This document shows, one piece after another, positions 22,289 through 35,013 of a stretch of DNA of 64,000 bases. Under the pieces are notes generated by a model. That model saw only the letters and a list, made by a program, of their open reading frames with translations, was not told where the DNA came from and made no database searches. The stretch comes from Ustulina deusta. Lineage: Eukaryota; Ascomycota; Sordariomycetes; Xylariales; Xylariaceae. The stretch spans positions 868,001 through 932,000 of the forward strand of contig JAJNNX010000008.1 in the NCBI GenBank assembly GCA_023159155.1, given 5' to 3'. The position numbers were made by a program, and so were the translations under genes. How positions within the stretch are numbered: the first letter of the stretch is position 1; each line of letters begins with the position of its first letter.

Positions 22289-25200
22289 CTGCTTCTACCT
22301 ATATCGTTACAACACGGAGGTCTTTCGTACACGCCAAATTGGCAGTCGTCGGATTCTATAGACTGCGTGACCATCAGTCAGCTGGCCTGTCTATCTACGG
22401 AGGGAGGCACGGCAAATGCAACCGTGGAGACAATAATGGCTCGGTTCGACGAGGGAGGATGGCAGCGCAACAGCTCGAGCCCGGATTGCGCGTAGTGTCA
22501 CCACCACTGTGCCGACGCCACACAGCCCTTCGCCAGAGACGCAAATCGCGCTGGCGAGACTCGTTGGCGATGCTTGCCCCCCTGGCGGAGAGAGCACGTA
22601 CGCCCGACAACTCGATGATGCCAGGGCAGAATTCGCGGGGAATCCAGGTGACTTACATTGGGATAATAACAATTATAAGCACAGCACCTATGCGAACGCA
22701 GCCCTGGAGAGCCAGGGACGGCAGCATGAGGGGGGAAAGTTGCAAATCACAGAAACAAAAGCGAGTGGAGTTGTGCGAAGTGCAAGAAGAGCAATGTTTC
22801 AATGCTGGGAACGCAGGTGGACGTGGTGCAGGGTAAAGGAGGTTGTTACTGGCACCGGCATACTTTGGACTAGGTAGGTGCCGTGCCCTGCTGCCCAGGT
22901 ATTGAGTACGGATTACTAAGGGGGGTTGTAGGGGTGTTGGTGAGAGAGAGGTGGTATTTGGAGCCTGTGGCAGCACGCAGTAGGAGGCACCTGCGAAGCG
23001 AAGCCGTGGACTTGGTTGCAGTTTGTCGCAGTTGGTAACCGCAAGACTGCTGCGTGTCCTGCATCGTGTGTCCGCTAGGTACCCCCCATTCACCCAGTTT
23101 GCCAGCGCCAAACCTCGCTAAAAACAGACCGTCTTAACGGCTCCTACAGGTACCTAGGTGAGGTAGCTAGTTACCTCTCGTAGCGCTGTCTGCGGTGATG
23201 GGTATCCCTGTTCCGTTGCCGCTGTCGTCTCAGGCAGTATTGGGGATATGGGATTCCTCTGTGATGCGAGGAGAGTGATAAACCGCCACTTGTTGTTTTC
23301 CGCCTGAATGTCTTTCCTACGCAAACTACCTAGGTACCTGATCGAGTGGAACAAGTGCCCAGGTATAATTACTAAGTAGTGACCAGTGCCTCCATTTGAC
23401 CTCTTTGATGTCCGTGCTGGCCAAAGCTATGAGCACCATACGACCAGTACACGACTAACTGGATCCGTTGTCATTCTATACCCAATTAGGTACACAAAGT
23501 CGATCAATCTGATTGATTTACTCTCGTCTTGCACATATCAGTTTCTTCTTGGCGAATATATTCAACACTTTCTGAAGGCCGGCACCGTTTCGCCGTGGTG
23601 TTTTCTACTCTCTCCCATTCCCTTACTGCCGTGTAGGGCACATATGCTAGATGGGTAGGGAGGGAAGCACATCCCTTGCTTCGAAGCTTATCAGGCATGT
23701 TAGTAGTGGACCTGGCCGCCTTGAACCCCCCCAAACCCTGGGGTATCATGTATCAATCACCACGCTCCAAACAGTACTCCAAATAGGTATCCAACGATGG
23801 GGTTTCATAGTTTCACCCTTTATACCGGAGATTGTGTTGATTATGGGCGAGTCGAAGTGTTAGTGGCATATACTTTGTATTGTATTTGCTCGCTGGGTAC
23901 CTTTGACTACCTACCACCTGGAGCGAAGTAGAATAGCGCTAAGGCCGATGGAGCGGTGAGCAGGAAGAACCCAAAAAATAATAATGAAATGCCCAGCTTG
24001 ACCACACCAATTTAACCAAGTAAGGATAGCATACTAGATAAGCGTGCCCATTAGTGCGGGGAACTCCCGAACCATCTGCACGAAATCGCGTTACCCCTTC
24101 AGGTTAATGCTCTGTACTACGGTACTACTACTCTTCGCATCCTGTACCTCTCTCTGGATGGCTGTAGTGTACCAACCAATGCAGATTGCTCTTACATACT
24201 AGGTGGTAGGTAGGTTAGGTAGTAAACAATCAATAGTAGTAGATAGGTGGTGGTCTTCAAAGTTAGTTTATTTTTTTTCTTTCCTTGTGTTTCCTTCGCC
24301 AGTGGTAGCTGTTAGCCCGCGATCGGATGCACAGTTGAGTTCCTATGGTCACAATACCACCCTAGCGCTGGCCAAACTATCTTCATCTCTCTGTGATCAA
24401 TCTCGACACACTTGAAGCTCGACGACAGATCGGATCCCCTCGGGCTATCTAAGAAGGTAGGAGCACAAGCTTTTTTTTTTTTTTTTTTGGCTTTTCGCCT
24501 CCTAGCGACAACCCATCCACGAACCAAGGCAGCTATTAATTAGTACATTGTGGGTCGCTGTGGTTGGACGAGCCAATTCCTCACCATCCTGCTTGCCCCA
24601 CGTCGCCGGCGTCTAATAGGCTGTAGACCCGACGCATTGCATGTAGTGCTAGTGCTTGAGACTGTCTCATCCAGACCATGAGCGCTAACAACTCTTTTTG
24701 CTATTTTTTGCAGATACTTGGCAACGTAATTCCTCCAAGACACAATCACAGATGCCGCCCAATGACTATTGATACGGCTTTTCTAACCCACCAGATGGGA
24801 GTGGTGAACGGGATTCAAAGTGAAAGTACGACGATTCCTGGTCGAATTGTATACAGCCTGCTTCGAAATACAGTATTTCCGAACCGTTCCCTGCGCGCAG
24901 TTCATCAGATGTGGTGCGAATATACAAATAAATATTCACCAAGTCTACCTATCTAGTTAGGTTAGGTAGTTCAAGGCAGATTATCAATCTAGATCTCCAG
25001 CACCCAACAAGTGATCAGCTTGGGTACTTTTAACTCCACCCCTCCACTCCCTTCCATAACGGTTACACGCGATCTTAGCGGCAGTGTAGATTACCTAGGT
25101 AGGTAGATATGTATGAGGTACTTGGTGTGGCTTGCTTGACTGGAATACCTACATGTATTGAATTAAGGGTCTTCCCGCATCTTTCGGTAGAGACCCCGAG

Positions 25201-27408
25201 CAATTTTTAGTGTTCCTAGTCACAAGCAGAAAGCTAAATCGAACATGGATGTTGTTGCCCTTGTCGAGGAAAATAATAATGTTTAGAATCATTGAGACTC
25301 GGACCACGGCACTGAGTAAACTACTTCCCGCACAGGTAACATACGTGATTGTCCCTCTCGGTAGGTATCGCGGAGCAACTAGCCTGCTGTTGGCATTGTG
25401 GTAGGTAGCCTTAGTATCGGAACCCTGTCGGTGCATCTTTTGTACCTTACCTGTACCACGACAGACCCCGCGCCAGCTCATGGCTGATAGCGGGTTTCTT
25501 CACATGGCGTAATAAGTCTAAGATCTCTCTTCATGCGGTTGGCAGCCGAGATAGGCATTTGGTCTTTTCGGTGGCAATATCGGTGAAGAGGGCATATGGT
25601 GAAGCAGGTTTGTCACTCAAGATGTCGTCATCCGTGGACTTGACTGGCGACCGCTCTGAGATGACCACAGACTGCTTGATCCATGTGCGGCTCACCGACT
25701 TTTGGCTAGGCATAGCAGGCTATTTCCTCGCGCTTTAAACACTTTAAAGAAGCAGGTGAGCGCGTGCTCACCTGACCAAGACAACTTCGCCAGCCGTACC
25801 AAGTTGAAAGCCATTCATAGCGCGCCTCGACCTGCAATCTACATCATGCTGTCTTGGACAACTGGAGGTGCACGCCAATCACCATTTCCATCTATCTTCT
25901 CAAACTGTGGGCGAATGTCAAACCTAGGGTTTGTGTCTCAAGCCGAAAAATTCTCCTCCAAGAACACACACGCACACACCTTGATCGAATTGCTGCAGGG
26001 GCCAGGCCAGATTCCAGCTGCAGAAAATACATCGGCCATTGGATGATAGGTATATGTAGGTATCTGACAAGTCGTTCAACATTTACCATAACCCAACTCA
26101 CTCCTCCTCCCCCAGAGGTGGATGATTTGTCAACCTAGACTCTCTGCCCGGGACTATCTCTTGGGGCTCTAGGGAATGATTAGGTAGCCAGCCACTTCAT
26201 CCATATGTGACGGAGTATTGCATTTTGCAAGTTTTCCACCCGGCCTTGGCTTGCTCTGAAATGAAACTAGCTACGGGTGAGGGTGATGGATGGAGGCAGC
26301 ATTGACAGGCTCGACGCGCAAGGATTCAGGTGCCAGCGCAACATTAGAGTCCTGCAGCAGATATGCAGACCAGCTGCAGTGGTGAGTTGCAAAAGGAGGG
26401 GCAACGAAGGATGATGGAGGGGTAAAGAGGGGCTGGGCTGACTTACATTAGTTCAAAGCCCGCCGTCATTCCTATACGTTGAGCAGACTAACAGGAAGAT
26501 TCGTCGCCCACTGACTTACTAGGGTGCCGGTAGATAGCTGCCCTCAATGTTCTTTGCTGCAGCAGGGGACGGTAGGTATAGTAGTCTCTCCAGTTTTTGG
26601 ACTTATGGATGCAGCGAAGAAACCCTGAAACAACAGACATGTTAAAGATATTTGTCAAATTTGTGAAATAAAGACATTACAGCGTGTATTTTGTTTGGGT
26701 AATCATACCTATCCGAGTGATACGATCAAGGTATAGCAACCTATTGCTTGCTCTAACGAGTATAGGAGTCACCAAATTGACTTTACAAGACAGAATACAG
26801 GAGAACCATGTCAGTCCCATTTAGCCTTGCCAAGCCTTGGGAAGACCCGCGATTTCCGTACTCTGTCTAAACTAGTTGATATAAAAAAGCTACAGAGAAA
26901 AACGAGAGACACAACGTTCCATCTAATCAACCTGGTTGGTTCACTTGTACGGCTATCACCTACATTCGAAGAATTAGTGAAAATATGGCCGAAGAATAGC
27001 CGAACTACGATATACGGTCTATATTTTTACATTTTCTCTTGACTCAGGTAGATTCTGATAGATAGCTATTTGGCAAATGCTGGAGATGGGACTTAAACCA
27101 CATGCTTTCTGCATCAAGCCCCAGTCCATGCAGGCGGTGGGAGAACTCGGCCCCGGAAAATCAATCTATCGGAGCGCTTATACAATTGTCCTTGACAGCC
27201 CGTGATGCAGTCATCCTGGTGTACGATAACCTTAAATTTTGAGCCTCTATCCTTATCGATAACAAGATAACCCGAAAATATTCCAACGTGGGAGCAATGG
27301 TGGGGGGCTTCACGACACTGACATTGTTCGCTCATCGCGACCAGTCATCTCGTGATTTTTCCCTCTCACCAGCAACAGTTGCCACCATTCGGCAAGCTCG
27401 TTGCCAAG
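22289..27408. other. Long gene-poor interval with microrepeats
   Basis: About 5.1 kb between the divergent PUF and RPC2 genes. Both strands were read; the open frames are short and lack domains or splice continuity. A 60-codon minus-strand frame at 25531-25713 has coding-like composition but no start context or partner exon. The interval carries many TACCTAGGTA-type microrepeats (near 22870, 23150, 23330, 24200, 24955, 25095), an 18-nt poly-T run at 24471-24488, and a weakly tRNA-like segment near 27095 that does not fold properly. It may hold non-coding transcripts or lineage-specific short genes that cannot be called from sequence alone. Confidence 0.45.
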
Positions 27409-30400
27409 ATGCCGTTCATAGACGATGGGTTCGAGGCTCTCACCAAACCTTTCTACAATGGCAAGAAGTTGACAGATCCTATCTCCGCTGTTGAGGACAA
27501 GAACCAGCTGCTTCCGGCTTTCCTGAAGGTGAAAGGTGCGTAGGCATACCCTCTGCCGAGAGATGCGTATGCGCGGCAGCTAACAATGTTGTCGGCACCA
27601 GGTCTTGTAAAACAGTATGGTCCTTCGCCTTGTCGGAGGTGGGCGTCCTTTGTTCAAATTACTAACCTATTTCTAGACATATCGATTCGTACAACTACTT
27701 CGTCGACCATGAGATTAAGGAAATTGTGAGGGCCAATCGAATTGTGAAAAGCGATGTCGATAGTAGTTTTTGGGTCGAATTCCTCGACATTAGGGTTGAG
27801 AGCCCGGAGAGTGTTGGCCAAAATGGATCAACTACCAACCCCAAAGTTACCCCGCAAGAATGCCGCTTAAGAGATGCAACTTATTCTGCGCGCATTCTTG
27901 TCGATGTCGCATATACCCGAGAGAGGCAAAAGATCATTCGCCGTAATGTCGAAATCGCCCGCATGCCTGTGATGCTACGGAGTAACAAATGCCACCTCTA
28001 CGGAGCAAATAACGCGAAAATGGAGATCATGAACGAGTGTCCCCTGGACCCAGGTGGATACTTCATCGTGCGAGGGACAGAAAAGGTCATTCTCATTCAG
28101 GAGCAACTCAGCAAAAATCGCGTCATCATCGAGACAGACGAGAAGAATAATATTATTACAGCATCCGTCACTAGTTCTACACATGAAAGGAAGTCCAAGA
28201 CATACGTCACACTCAAGAAAGAGCGCATCAACCTCCAGCACAATGTTCTAGCCGAGCCGATACCCATCGTTATCATCCTCAAGGCTCTGGGGGGCCTCAC
28301 CGATTTCGAAATAATGCAGCTGGTTACTGGCTCCGACGCTAGGTATCAAGACGATTTCGAGATCAACTTTTCAGAAGCGGTGGTGGCTGAGGTCTTCACC
28401 CAGCAACAAGCACTGGAGTATATCGGTGCGAGAGTAAAGATGGGAATGAAAGGAAGGCCCGCTAGAGGAGGCCCCCCTCAGCCACGCCGTAGCGTCATCG
28501 AAGAAGGCCTTGATGCTCTCGCAAATATTGTCATCGCGCATATTCCGGTCGAGGGCTTGGACTTCCATCCAAAGGCCATTTATGTTGCTATGATGACGCG
28601 GCGAGTTCTGATGGCTCGTCACAATCCAAAGCTCGTCGATGATAGAGATTTTGTGGGAAACAAACGTTTCGAACTTGCAGGCCAGCTGCTTTCACTCCTC
28701 TTCGAAGATCTGTTTAAGAACTTTTTAAGTTCTCTCAAATTTAACATCGAGAACACCCTGAAAAAACAGCACCGTGCTATCCCGGCAGACCCTCTCTTGC
28801 AGATAGGTGCACAGGGAAAACATATCACAGAAGGACTGAATCGTGCAATACAGACAGGGAACTGGACTGTCCAACGATTCAGGATGAACCGAGCCGGTGT
28901 GACTCATGTGTTGAGCAGACTTAGCTATATAGCCGCGCTTGGAATGATGACTCGCATTAGCAGTCAATTCGAGAAGACTCGCAAAGTCAGTGGCCCCCGT
29001 GCCCTTCAGCCGTCACAATGGGGCATGCTCTGTCCATCTGATACCCCCGAAGGCGAGGCGTGTGGTCTTGTCAAGAATCTGGCGTTAATGACACACATTA
29101 CTACCGATGCTGATGAAACTCCTATCAAAAGGTGGGCCTTTACCTTAGATCCTCCAGCCGAGCCCCTGAGAAATTTCTCCGGTGCAGAGATGCACAAAAA
29201 AGGCACGTACATCGTACACATTAACGGAACTCCATTCGCTCTGACTCGATTCCCTAAGCGATTCGCCGCTAATTTTCGCACCATGAGACGACGTGGTTGG
29301 ATATCTCCATTTGTGAGTATCAATGTCAACGAAAATCTATCAGCCGTACATATAGCCACGGACGAAGGTCGAATCTGTCGACCATACATTATCGTTAAGA
29401 ATGGAAAGCCAAGGATAAAGGAGAGTCAACTGAGGATGCTGCAAGCTGAGAAGGTTACATTCGATGACTTCCTACGAAATGGTGTCGTCGAGTATCTCGA
29501 CGCGAATGAAGAAAACGACACTCTCATCGCTGGTACCGAGAAAGATATCACTAAAGCGACTACCCATCTTGAGATCGAACCCTTCACATTGCTCGGGGCT
29601 GTTGCTGGCCTTATTCCTTTCCCACATCATAACCAATCACCACGAAATACGTATCAATGTGCTATGGGTAAACAGGCGATTGGAGCAATTGCCTACAACC
29701 AATTCAACCGCATCGACACTCTCCTCCTCACTATGGTTTACCCTCAACGACCGATGGTCATCAGCAAGACTATAGAACTTATTCACTACGACAAGTTACC
29801 TGCGGGCCAGAACGCTACCGTCGTCGTCATGTCCTACTCTGGGTATGATATTGAAGATGCCCTCGTACTTAACAAAGCGTCTTTGGACCGTGGCTTTGGA
29901 CGGGCCCAAGTATTCAAGAAATACGCTGCCGACCTCCAAAGATATCCCAATGGGAGCCGCGAGCGCATTGGGGACAAAGACCCGGAGCTTGATAAGAACA
30001 AGGCTTTGTCTAAGGATGGCCTCGCAGACGTGGGCTGGATGGTAGAATCAGGCCAGGTCATGATCAAGAAGGAGAGCCCCCAAGACACCACAAGCTCAAC
30101 TATAGGAATGGAACGCAGGGTAGAAGCATTCCGTGAAACTCCTATTTCCTATAAGGCCGCAGACCCGGCCTATATCGACAAGGTTATGATTACCCAGACG
30201 GATAGAGAGACCCAACTCATCAAGGTCCAGACCAGGCAGACTCGAAGACCTGAGATAGGTGATAAATTTTCGTCCCGTCACGGACAAAAAGGCGTGGTTG
30301 GTATTATAGTAGATCAAGAAGACTTGCCATTCTCAGATGCGGGTATAGTTCCTGACATTATCATGAACCCCCACGGTTTCCCCTCACGTATGACAGTCGG

Positions 30401-30995
30401 AAAGTTGCTAGAATGCCTTACAGGCAAAGCATCTATTGTTAAGGGGCGGAGAGATTACGGCTATGGAGACGCTTTCCGCTCACATCCTCTCGAAGAGATG
30501 AGTGCGGAACTAGTCGACGCGGGTTTCTCGTGGGAAGGTAAGGATTACTTCACCTCGGGAATCACGGGTGAGCCTCTGCAAGCGTACATCTTCAACGGCC
30601 CTATCTACTATCAACGACTGAAGCACATGGTACAAGACAAGATGCACTCGCGTTCACGCGGGCCCCGGGCTATTCTCACGCGCCAGCCCACAGAAGGAAG
30701 GTCGCGAGACGGTGGACTGCGTCTGGGAGAAATGGAACGCGATTGTCTCGTCGCCTACGGCGCCTCGCAACTCCTTCTCGAACGTCTCATGACGAGCTCG
30801 GACGCCGTCACCCTCGATGTCTGTCAGCGGTGCGGTCTCTTCGGATCTAAGGGCTACTGTAACACGTGCAGGTCGAGTCAGCAGGTCGCTAAGATGACGA
30901 TGCCCTATGCTGCGAAGTTGCTGGTGCAGGAGTTAGTCAGTATGAATGTAGGTGTACGATTGCAGTTGGAAGACGAGTTCCCTCACCCGAGATAA
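27409..30995 (+). CDS. RPC2: DNA-directed RNA polymerase III second-largest subunit
   Basis: Exons 27409-27535, 27602-27614 and 27677-30995 give 1152 residues (yeast Ret1/RPC128: 1149). The second exon is only 13 nt but is required: it supplies GLVKQ in the conserved run FLKVKGLVKQHIDSYNYFV. The body has the beta-subunit hallmarks in order: protrusion/lobe start FYNGKKLTDPISAVED, NECPLDPGGYFIVRGTEKV, the fork (QPSQWGMLCPSDTPEGEACG), the hybrid-binding segment MVMSYSGYDIEDALVLNKAS-type, RHGQKGVVGII, and a C-terminal zinc clamp C1096-x2-C1099-x8-C1108-x2-C1111. The specific match to Pol III rather than Pol II or Pol I rests on the N-terminal residues and on the QDTTSSTIGMER region. It forms half of the Pol III active-site cleft, making tRNA, 5S rRNA and U6 in the nucleus. 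Confidence 0.95.
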
Positions 30996-31474
30996 TGTGC
31001 CAATGTAACGAATGTGTTGCATGTCGCCCTTTTTTCAGCATCAGATGGCGTTCTTCGAATTTGGAATCTTTGATTGCATGTTGCAAGCGTGGAGTGGCTA
31101 GAGTTTATTAAACGGCTTTTGTACCCAAGTGTCGTGGTAATGAAAAAAGAGAATATTTGATCGACAATACGATCGTAGCATAAATCACCACGACGGATTA
31201 TGATAACACTGACGTGACTATTCTCCGCCTGTAATATCTACATGTGCCCCTGTCATGTTTACGCCTATCGAGTACCTCTCACCCGAGTGCACGGATACCA
31301 GAAATCGATAGTTAGAGACAATGTAGAAGTCAAGAGAATATCAACACGATCTGCAACGTATTGATCCTGTCTACGACTAGCGTCTCGTCCAGGCTCCATG
31401 CGAAATATCCTGTCATATATCCATCCATATCGCACCTCCCCATGTCTCTCTCATCGCCCCCTTTACCCAATAAA
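30996..31474. other. Convergent 3' intergenic region
   Basis: 479 bp between the stop codons of RPC2 (+) and the RAD57-like gene (-). AT-rich, serving as the 3' untranslated and polyadenylation region of both. Nothing else seen. Confidence 0.6.
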
Positions 31475-33034
31475 TCAATCCCCGATACCCCTCGCCCTCT
31501 TCTTGCTCGGCGCCTTCTCCACCCCCTTCAACCCGCCCGCGACGACCTCGAACTCAACGGCGCCGTCAAGCCCGGGCCCAGTCCCAGGCACATGCGGCGC
31601 GAAGACGACCTTCATCCACCGGCGCCACGACTTGATGTACGGGCCCGCACCCGCGCCGATATCGCCATCTTCAGACATTGCGGCGTTCCCGTCATCCGGC
31701 TCCTCGACGACCGCCTTCCGCCCGTACGCGGGACGGCGGAACAGCGCGACGCGCGCCGCGATCTGCGTGGTCCAGACGAGGCCCAGGCTCGGTGTCTTCA
31801 GCGTCTCGTGGGGGTGCCAGCAGGGGTCGTCGCCCCACCCCGTGAACCAGCGCTGCTGGTGGTCGAGGGCCAGCGCGGCCGGCGCGGCCGGCACGAAGTC
31901 CTCCGGCAGCGGCTCCGGCATGCTGGAGCGCACCGCCACCACCATGTCCGCCGTGCTGCTCGTCGGCTCGGCGCTCTGCGTCGCGGCCGGGCGCACGCTT
32001 ACGTTGCGGCTGCGCGAGGCCAGCGGGCTTTCTTGCGACATCAGCCCCGGGGGGCGAGGGGTGCGGTGCTGGGTCGGTCCGTGGCTGCCGCTGTTCTTAA
32101 TCGCGGGCGACGGGGGGACCGACGGGGACGGGTGCGCGAGCGCGTTCGAGAACCGGTCTGCTACCTGGTTCGCCACGACCACGGCCAGGTCGTGTTTTCG
32201 CGCCAGTTCTCGGAGAAGGTGGCCGAGACGCATGAGCTCGGCGCTGCGCGCGGCCATGTTGGAGCCGCTGCTGCCGCGCTCGAACTCGGCGCGGTAGTTC
32301 GCGGCCACCGAGTCCAGCACGATCAGCCCGATGTTCCGCCGCCCCACCTCCACGGGCACCTGGTAGGTTAGGATGTGGTCCTGCGACTCGAGGTCCGGCG
32401 TCACGGTGCTGATGACGCGGTCCAGGGACGGCTTGGCCGTGTCCGCGTCCAGGGTGCGGAAGAACGGGTTCTGCGCGAGGATTTGCGATAGCCGCTTTGT
32501 GGAGAGCGCGGCTTCGGTGGATATGTACAGCGCCGGCCGTCCTAGCCCGTGCGGCGGCGGCAGCTGCACGGATAGTAGCAGCGTCAGCAGGAACTGCGTC
32601 TTCCCGGCGCCGCTCTCGCCTGTGATTTCTGTGATGTAGCCTGTGGGGACCCCGCCGTCTAGGGCTGCGTCTAGTGAGGCGTCGAGCGTGCTGATGGTGT
32701 GCCAGGGCCGTGCTAAGAGCTCCGTGCCGGTCTGCCTCAGAGAGCTCCCCCCGATGCCAGAATGCTTCTCCGGCCGGGACTCATTCTGCTTCTGCTTCCC
32801 CTTCCCGTCGCCCTCGTCCGCACCGCCCACACCGAGATCGGCATGCAGGGCGGCCAGTATAGCATTGCATAGCCGCTTGATGTCTAGGAGCGGTAGCTGG
32901 GTGCGCTTCCCAATGTCGGGGAGCTCGAGAGTGAGCAGATCCGTGACGGTCAGCTGGTTCTTCTCGATGGCCGGCAGCAGACGCGCATAGCGGGCGGCAG
33001 GGAAGTCCGGCAGGACCTGGGACAGGTCGGTCAT
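31475..33034 (-). CDS. RAD57: RAD57-like DNA repair recombinase paralog
   Basis: One exon of 519 residues. An N-terminal helix-hairpin-type segment (residues about 5-65, LLTLELPDIGKRTQLPLLD) precedes a RecA-fold ATPase core with Walker A G139-ESGAGKTQ-147 (K145) and Walker B LIVLD241. The order WHTISTLDASLDAALDGGVPTG then YITEITGESGAGKTQ is typical of RAD57/XRCC3. Residues about 290-350 are a Ser/Pro-rich insertion not found in the short animal relatives, and the C-terminus is basic (PSKKRARG). In yeast RAD57 forms a heterodimer with RAD55 that stabilises RAD51 filaments during homologous recombination. The gene is markedly GC-rich in third positions, unlike the adjacent RPC2, but shows no sign of being foreign. 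Confidence 0.88.
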   Translation of the reverse strand: MTDLSQVLPDFPAARYARLLPAIEKNQLTVTDLLTLELPDIGKRTQLPLLDIKRLCNAILAALHADLGVGGADEGDGKGKQKQNESRPEKHSGIGGSSLRQTGTELLARPWHTISTLDASLDAALDGGVPTGYITEITGESGAGKTQFLLTLLLSVQLPPPHGLGRPALYISTEAALSTKRLSQILAQNPFFRTLDADTAKPSLDRVISTVTPDLESQDHILTYQVPVEVGRRNIGLIVLDSVAANYRAEFERGSSGSNMAARSAELMRLGHLLRELARKHDLAVVVANQVADRFSNALAHPSPSVPPSPAIKNSGSHGPTQHRTPRPPGLMSQESPLASRSRNVSVRPAATQSAEPTSSTADMVVAVRSSMPEPLPEDFVPAAPAALALDHQQRWFTGWGDDPCWHPHETLKTPSLGLVWTTQIAARVALFRRPAYGRKAVVEEPDDGNAAMSEDGDIGAGAGPYIKSWRRWMKVVFAPHVPGTGPGLDGAVEFEVVAGGLKGVEKAPSKKRARGIGD

Positions 33035-35013
33035 GAGTCCTGCTGCATTTGCGGGTTCGCCTTGCCGAGCCCGGGAGCACCTCGGAAGGGGCTTTGTAAG
33101 ACGAGACCGATTTGTCTTTGAAGTTATTTATTCCTACCCGGCCGCAACCGCCGGCAGATGTTGTTGAATAATACGCTGGAGGGACATGAGAGGTTGTGAG
33201 CGTGCCACCTGATGGCATCTGTTTTGAGGCTCTCGTCGGCTGTAGCGGAAGAGCATGTGGATAAATACATATATAGCCATATGAGGGTTATATGTATGAG
33301 TGTAGGCGGCTTTAGGTAAGTACGAGGGACCCGACGATCGGGTTCCAATCCTGCGGTGTTGGGCGAGTCTAGAACAGGACCCCACGGAGCAGCTTGGCCC
33401 GACCAGAGTGAGTCAAACACAAAACAATACACTTTTCATAAACTACCCAAACTCTACTACTTATAACAACTAACTACCAATTCAAGCATAGCTAGCTTTT
33501 AAAAAATACAATTTATACAATTTGAATTGCTGCCTTTTATTCTATTTTATTATACGTTTGTTTTATTTTCCCCGATTCTACATAGTTGGCTGTGCTAGCA
33601 GCAATTGAAGTAATAGAGTTTAAGTTTAGGTGGTTGTTTTTTGTTCAACAGACTCTGCCTGACTGACCTATCGGAGGTATAATCTGGGACCACAATGTTC
33701 CCTCACTTACTGATCCACTCACATTCGACAACCTCGTCCCGTCGACCAGAATACTAAAAATAGCTGCCGGCAATAACTATACTACATGTGCACAGATTGC
33801 CACATCTCGGTTCGCTGCACTGCACTATCGCTGTTAGTGCACCTAAAATCAGCTAACTTGATTGCCACCCAATGGCTGGTCCTGAGATGCACCTCCAGTC
33901 CCGAGTCGTCTGAGCCGTGCTGTGAGTATAGGAGGAGCGATGCCGATGTCTTCATGTCGAGCGGATGATGATGGCACTCCTATTCTCGCTCCTATACCGA
34001 CACACACAACTCGTCCCTTCGTTCTTGGTGTGCACTTGCAAAACTACACTATGCTCATTGACGATCTCGGAGCGACCATCCTGAATCTGTCACCGAAGCA
34101 CGAAGTACCTACTTGCCGAATGAGACCGAGCACCCCTCCCCCCCTCGCCTGCTCTACCCCAACTCAGACGTGCGGAACGGGGGATCTCGAGTGCGAAGCT
34201 GGCAGGCGAAGGTTATCCCGTCTTATTTAGCCATGTCTTAAGTCCGCTGCGCAACACCACTAAAAGCCTGACGGTCCAACAGCTAATGTAAGCTAGTGCT
34301 AAGGCCATCTCAGCCGCACCACTTCGCGACATCAGCTATGATCAGGACTGCCATCAAGACTCGCTGCTGAAGAGTATGAATTGATCCAACTCTATATCCA
34401 TCATGTTGTTAGGAAAAGTCCAGACTCATATACGCATACCTCTCTACGCTTTGAAAATGTCCCGGCGGTCTGGCTCCCTCCCTAGCTCATCCAGACCGTC
34501 TCAGAGCCTACACCAAGTCCAAGCTTCTGACGGTCTCGTGCCGACCCTGTCCTAGTCTAAATTGTGTCTTGGCATCTCTCTGAGCTGTTCAGCTAACTGC
34601 TAGCTACTACTAGCTCCTCCAGCCGGCCAGAACGCCTCCGCTACCATTGGCTGTCTTTGGTCTGAGATGCTTGGCGTGCAATCTCTCCAGCTCTTCGGCT
34701 CGTAAAATGGAACAGTCTAAGACTCTGGTCACATTGTGGCTGCAAGCTAGAATGAGGAGTCCAGACGAGGCGACAAGAAATATGCCTTGCGAGAGCAAGA
34801 CCTCTTTCGCCATCTGGTACCACTCAGGCTGACTCTTAAAGATGCATAGCCCTCCATGTCCCCGGGATTGTGAACTTCTGTATTCCTCTTTTGCGTGTCG
34901 ACGCGTTGTGTATTGCGAGTGACTCTGTCCTTCCATCTCATCACGAGTGGGTCTTCCGCTCTGCTAGACAAATTATAGAGCCATAGAAAGAGTCGAACAG
35001 ATTCAACGACATC
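33035..35013. other. Intergenic region with an AT-rich block
   Basis: No gene found. The stretch from about 33420 to 33660 is strikingly AT-rich (TTTTATTCTATTTTATTATA-like), in contrast to the GC-rich RAD57 gene just upstream, and resembles an old repeat-induced-mutation remnant, but no element ends or coding relic can be recognised. Short open frames around 34610-34936 are not supported. Confidence 0.45.

Noticed and set aside
22219..22836. 205-codon plus-strand open frame opposite the PUF start
   Set aside because: Overlaps the antisense of the PUF first exon and its promoter; Arg/Ser-rich composition typical of a shadow frame.
27080..27150. Possible tRNA on the minus strand
   Set aside because: A T-arm-like GGTTTAAGTCC and a cloverleaf-like order are visible, but the T stem and acceptor stem do not pair and no anticodon arm forms.
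31361..32371. Long Arg-rich plus-strand open frames of 336 and 299 codons
   Set aside because: Shadows of the GC-rich RAD57-like gene on the opposite strand; composition is Arg/Ala-rich with no domain.
33330..33370. T-loop-like GGTTCCAATCC near the RAD57 promoter
   Set aside because: No pairing stems around it; not a tRNA.
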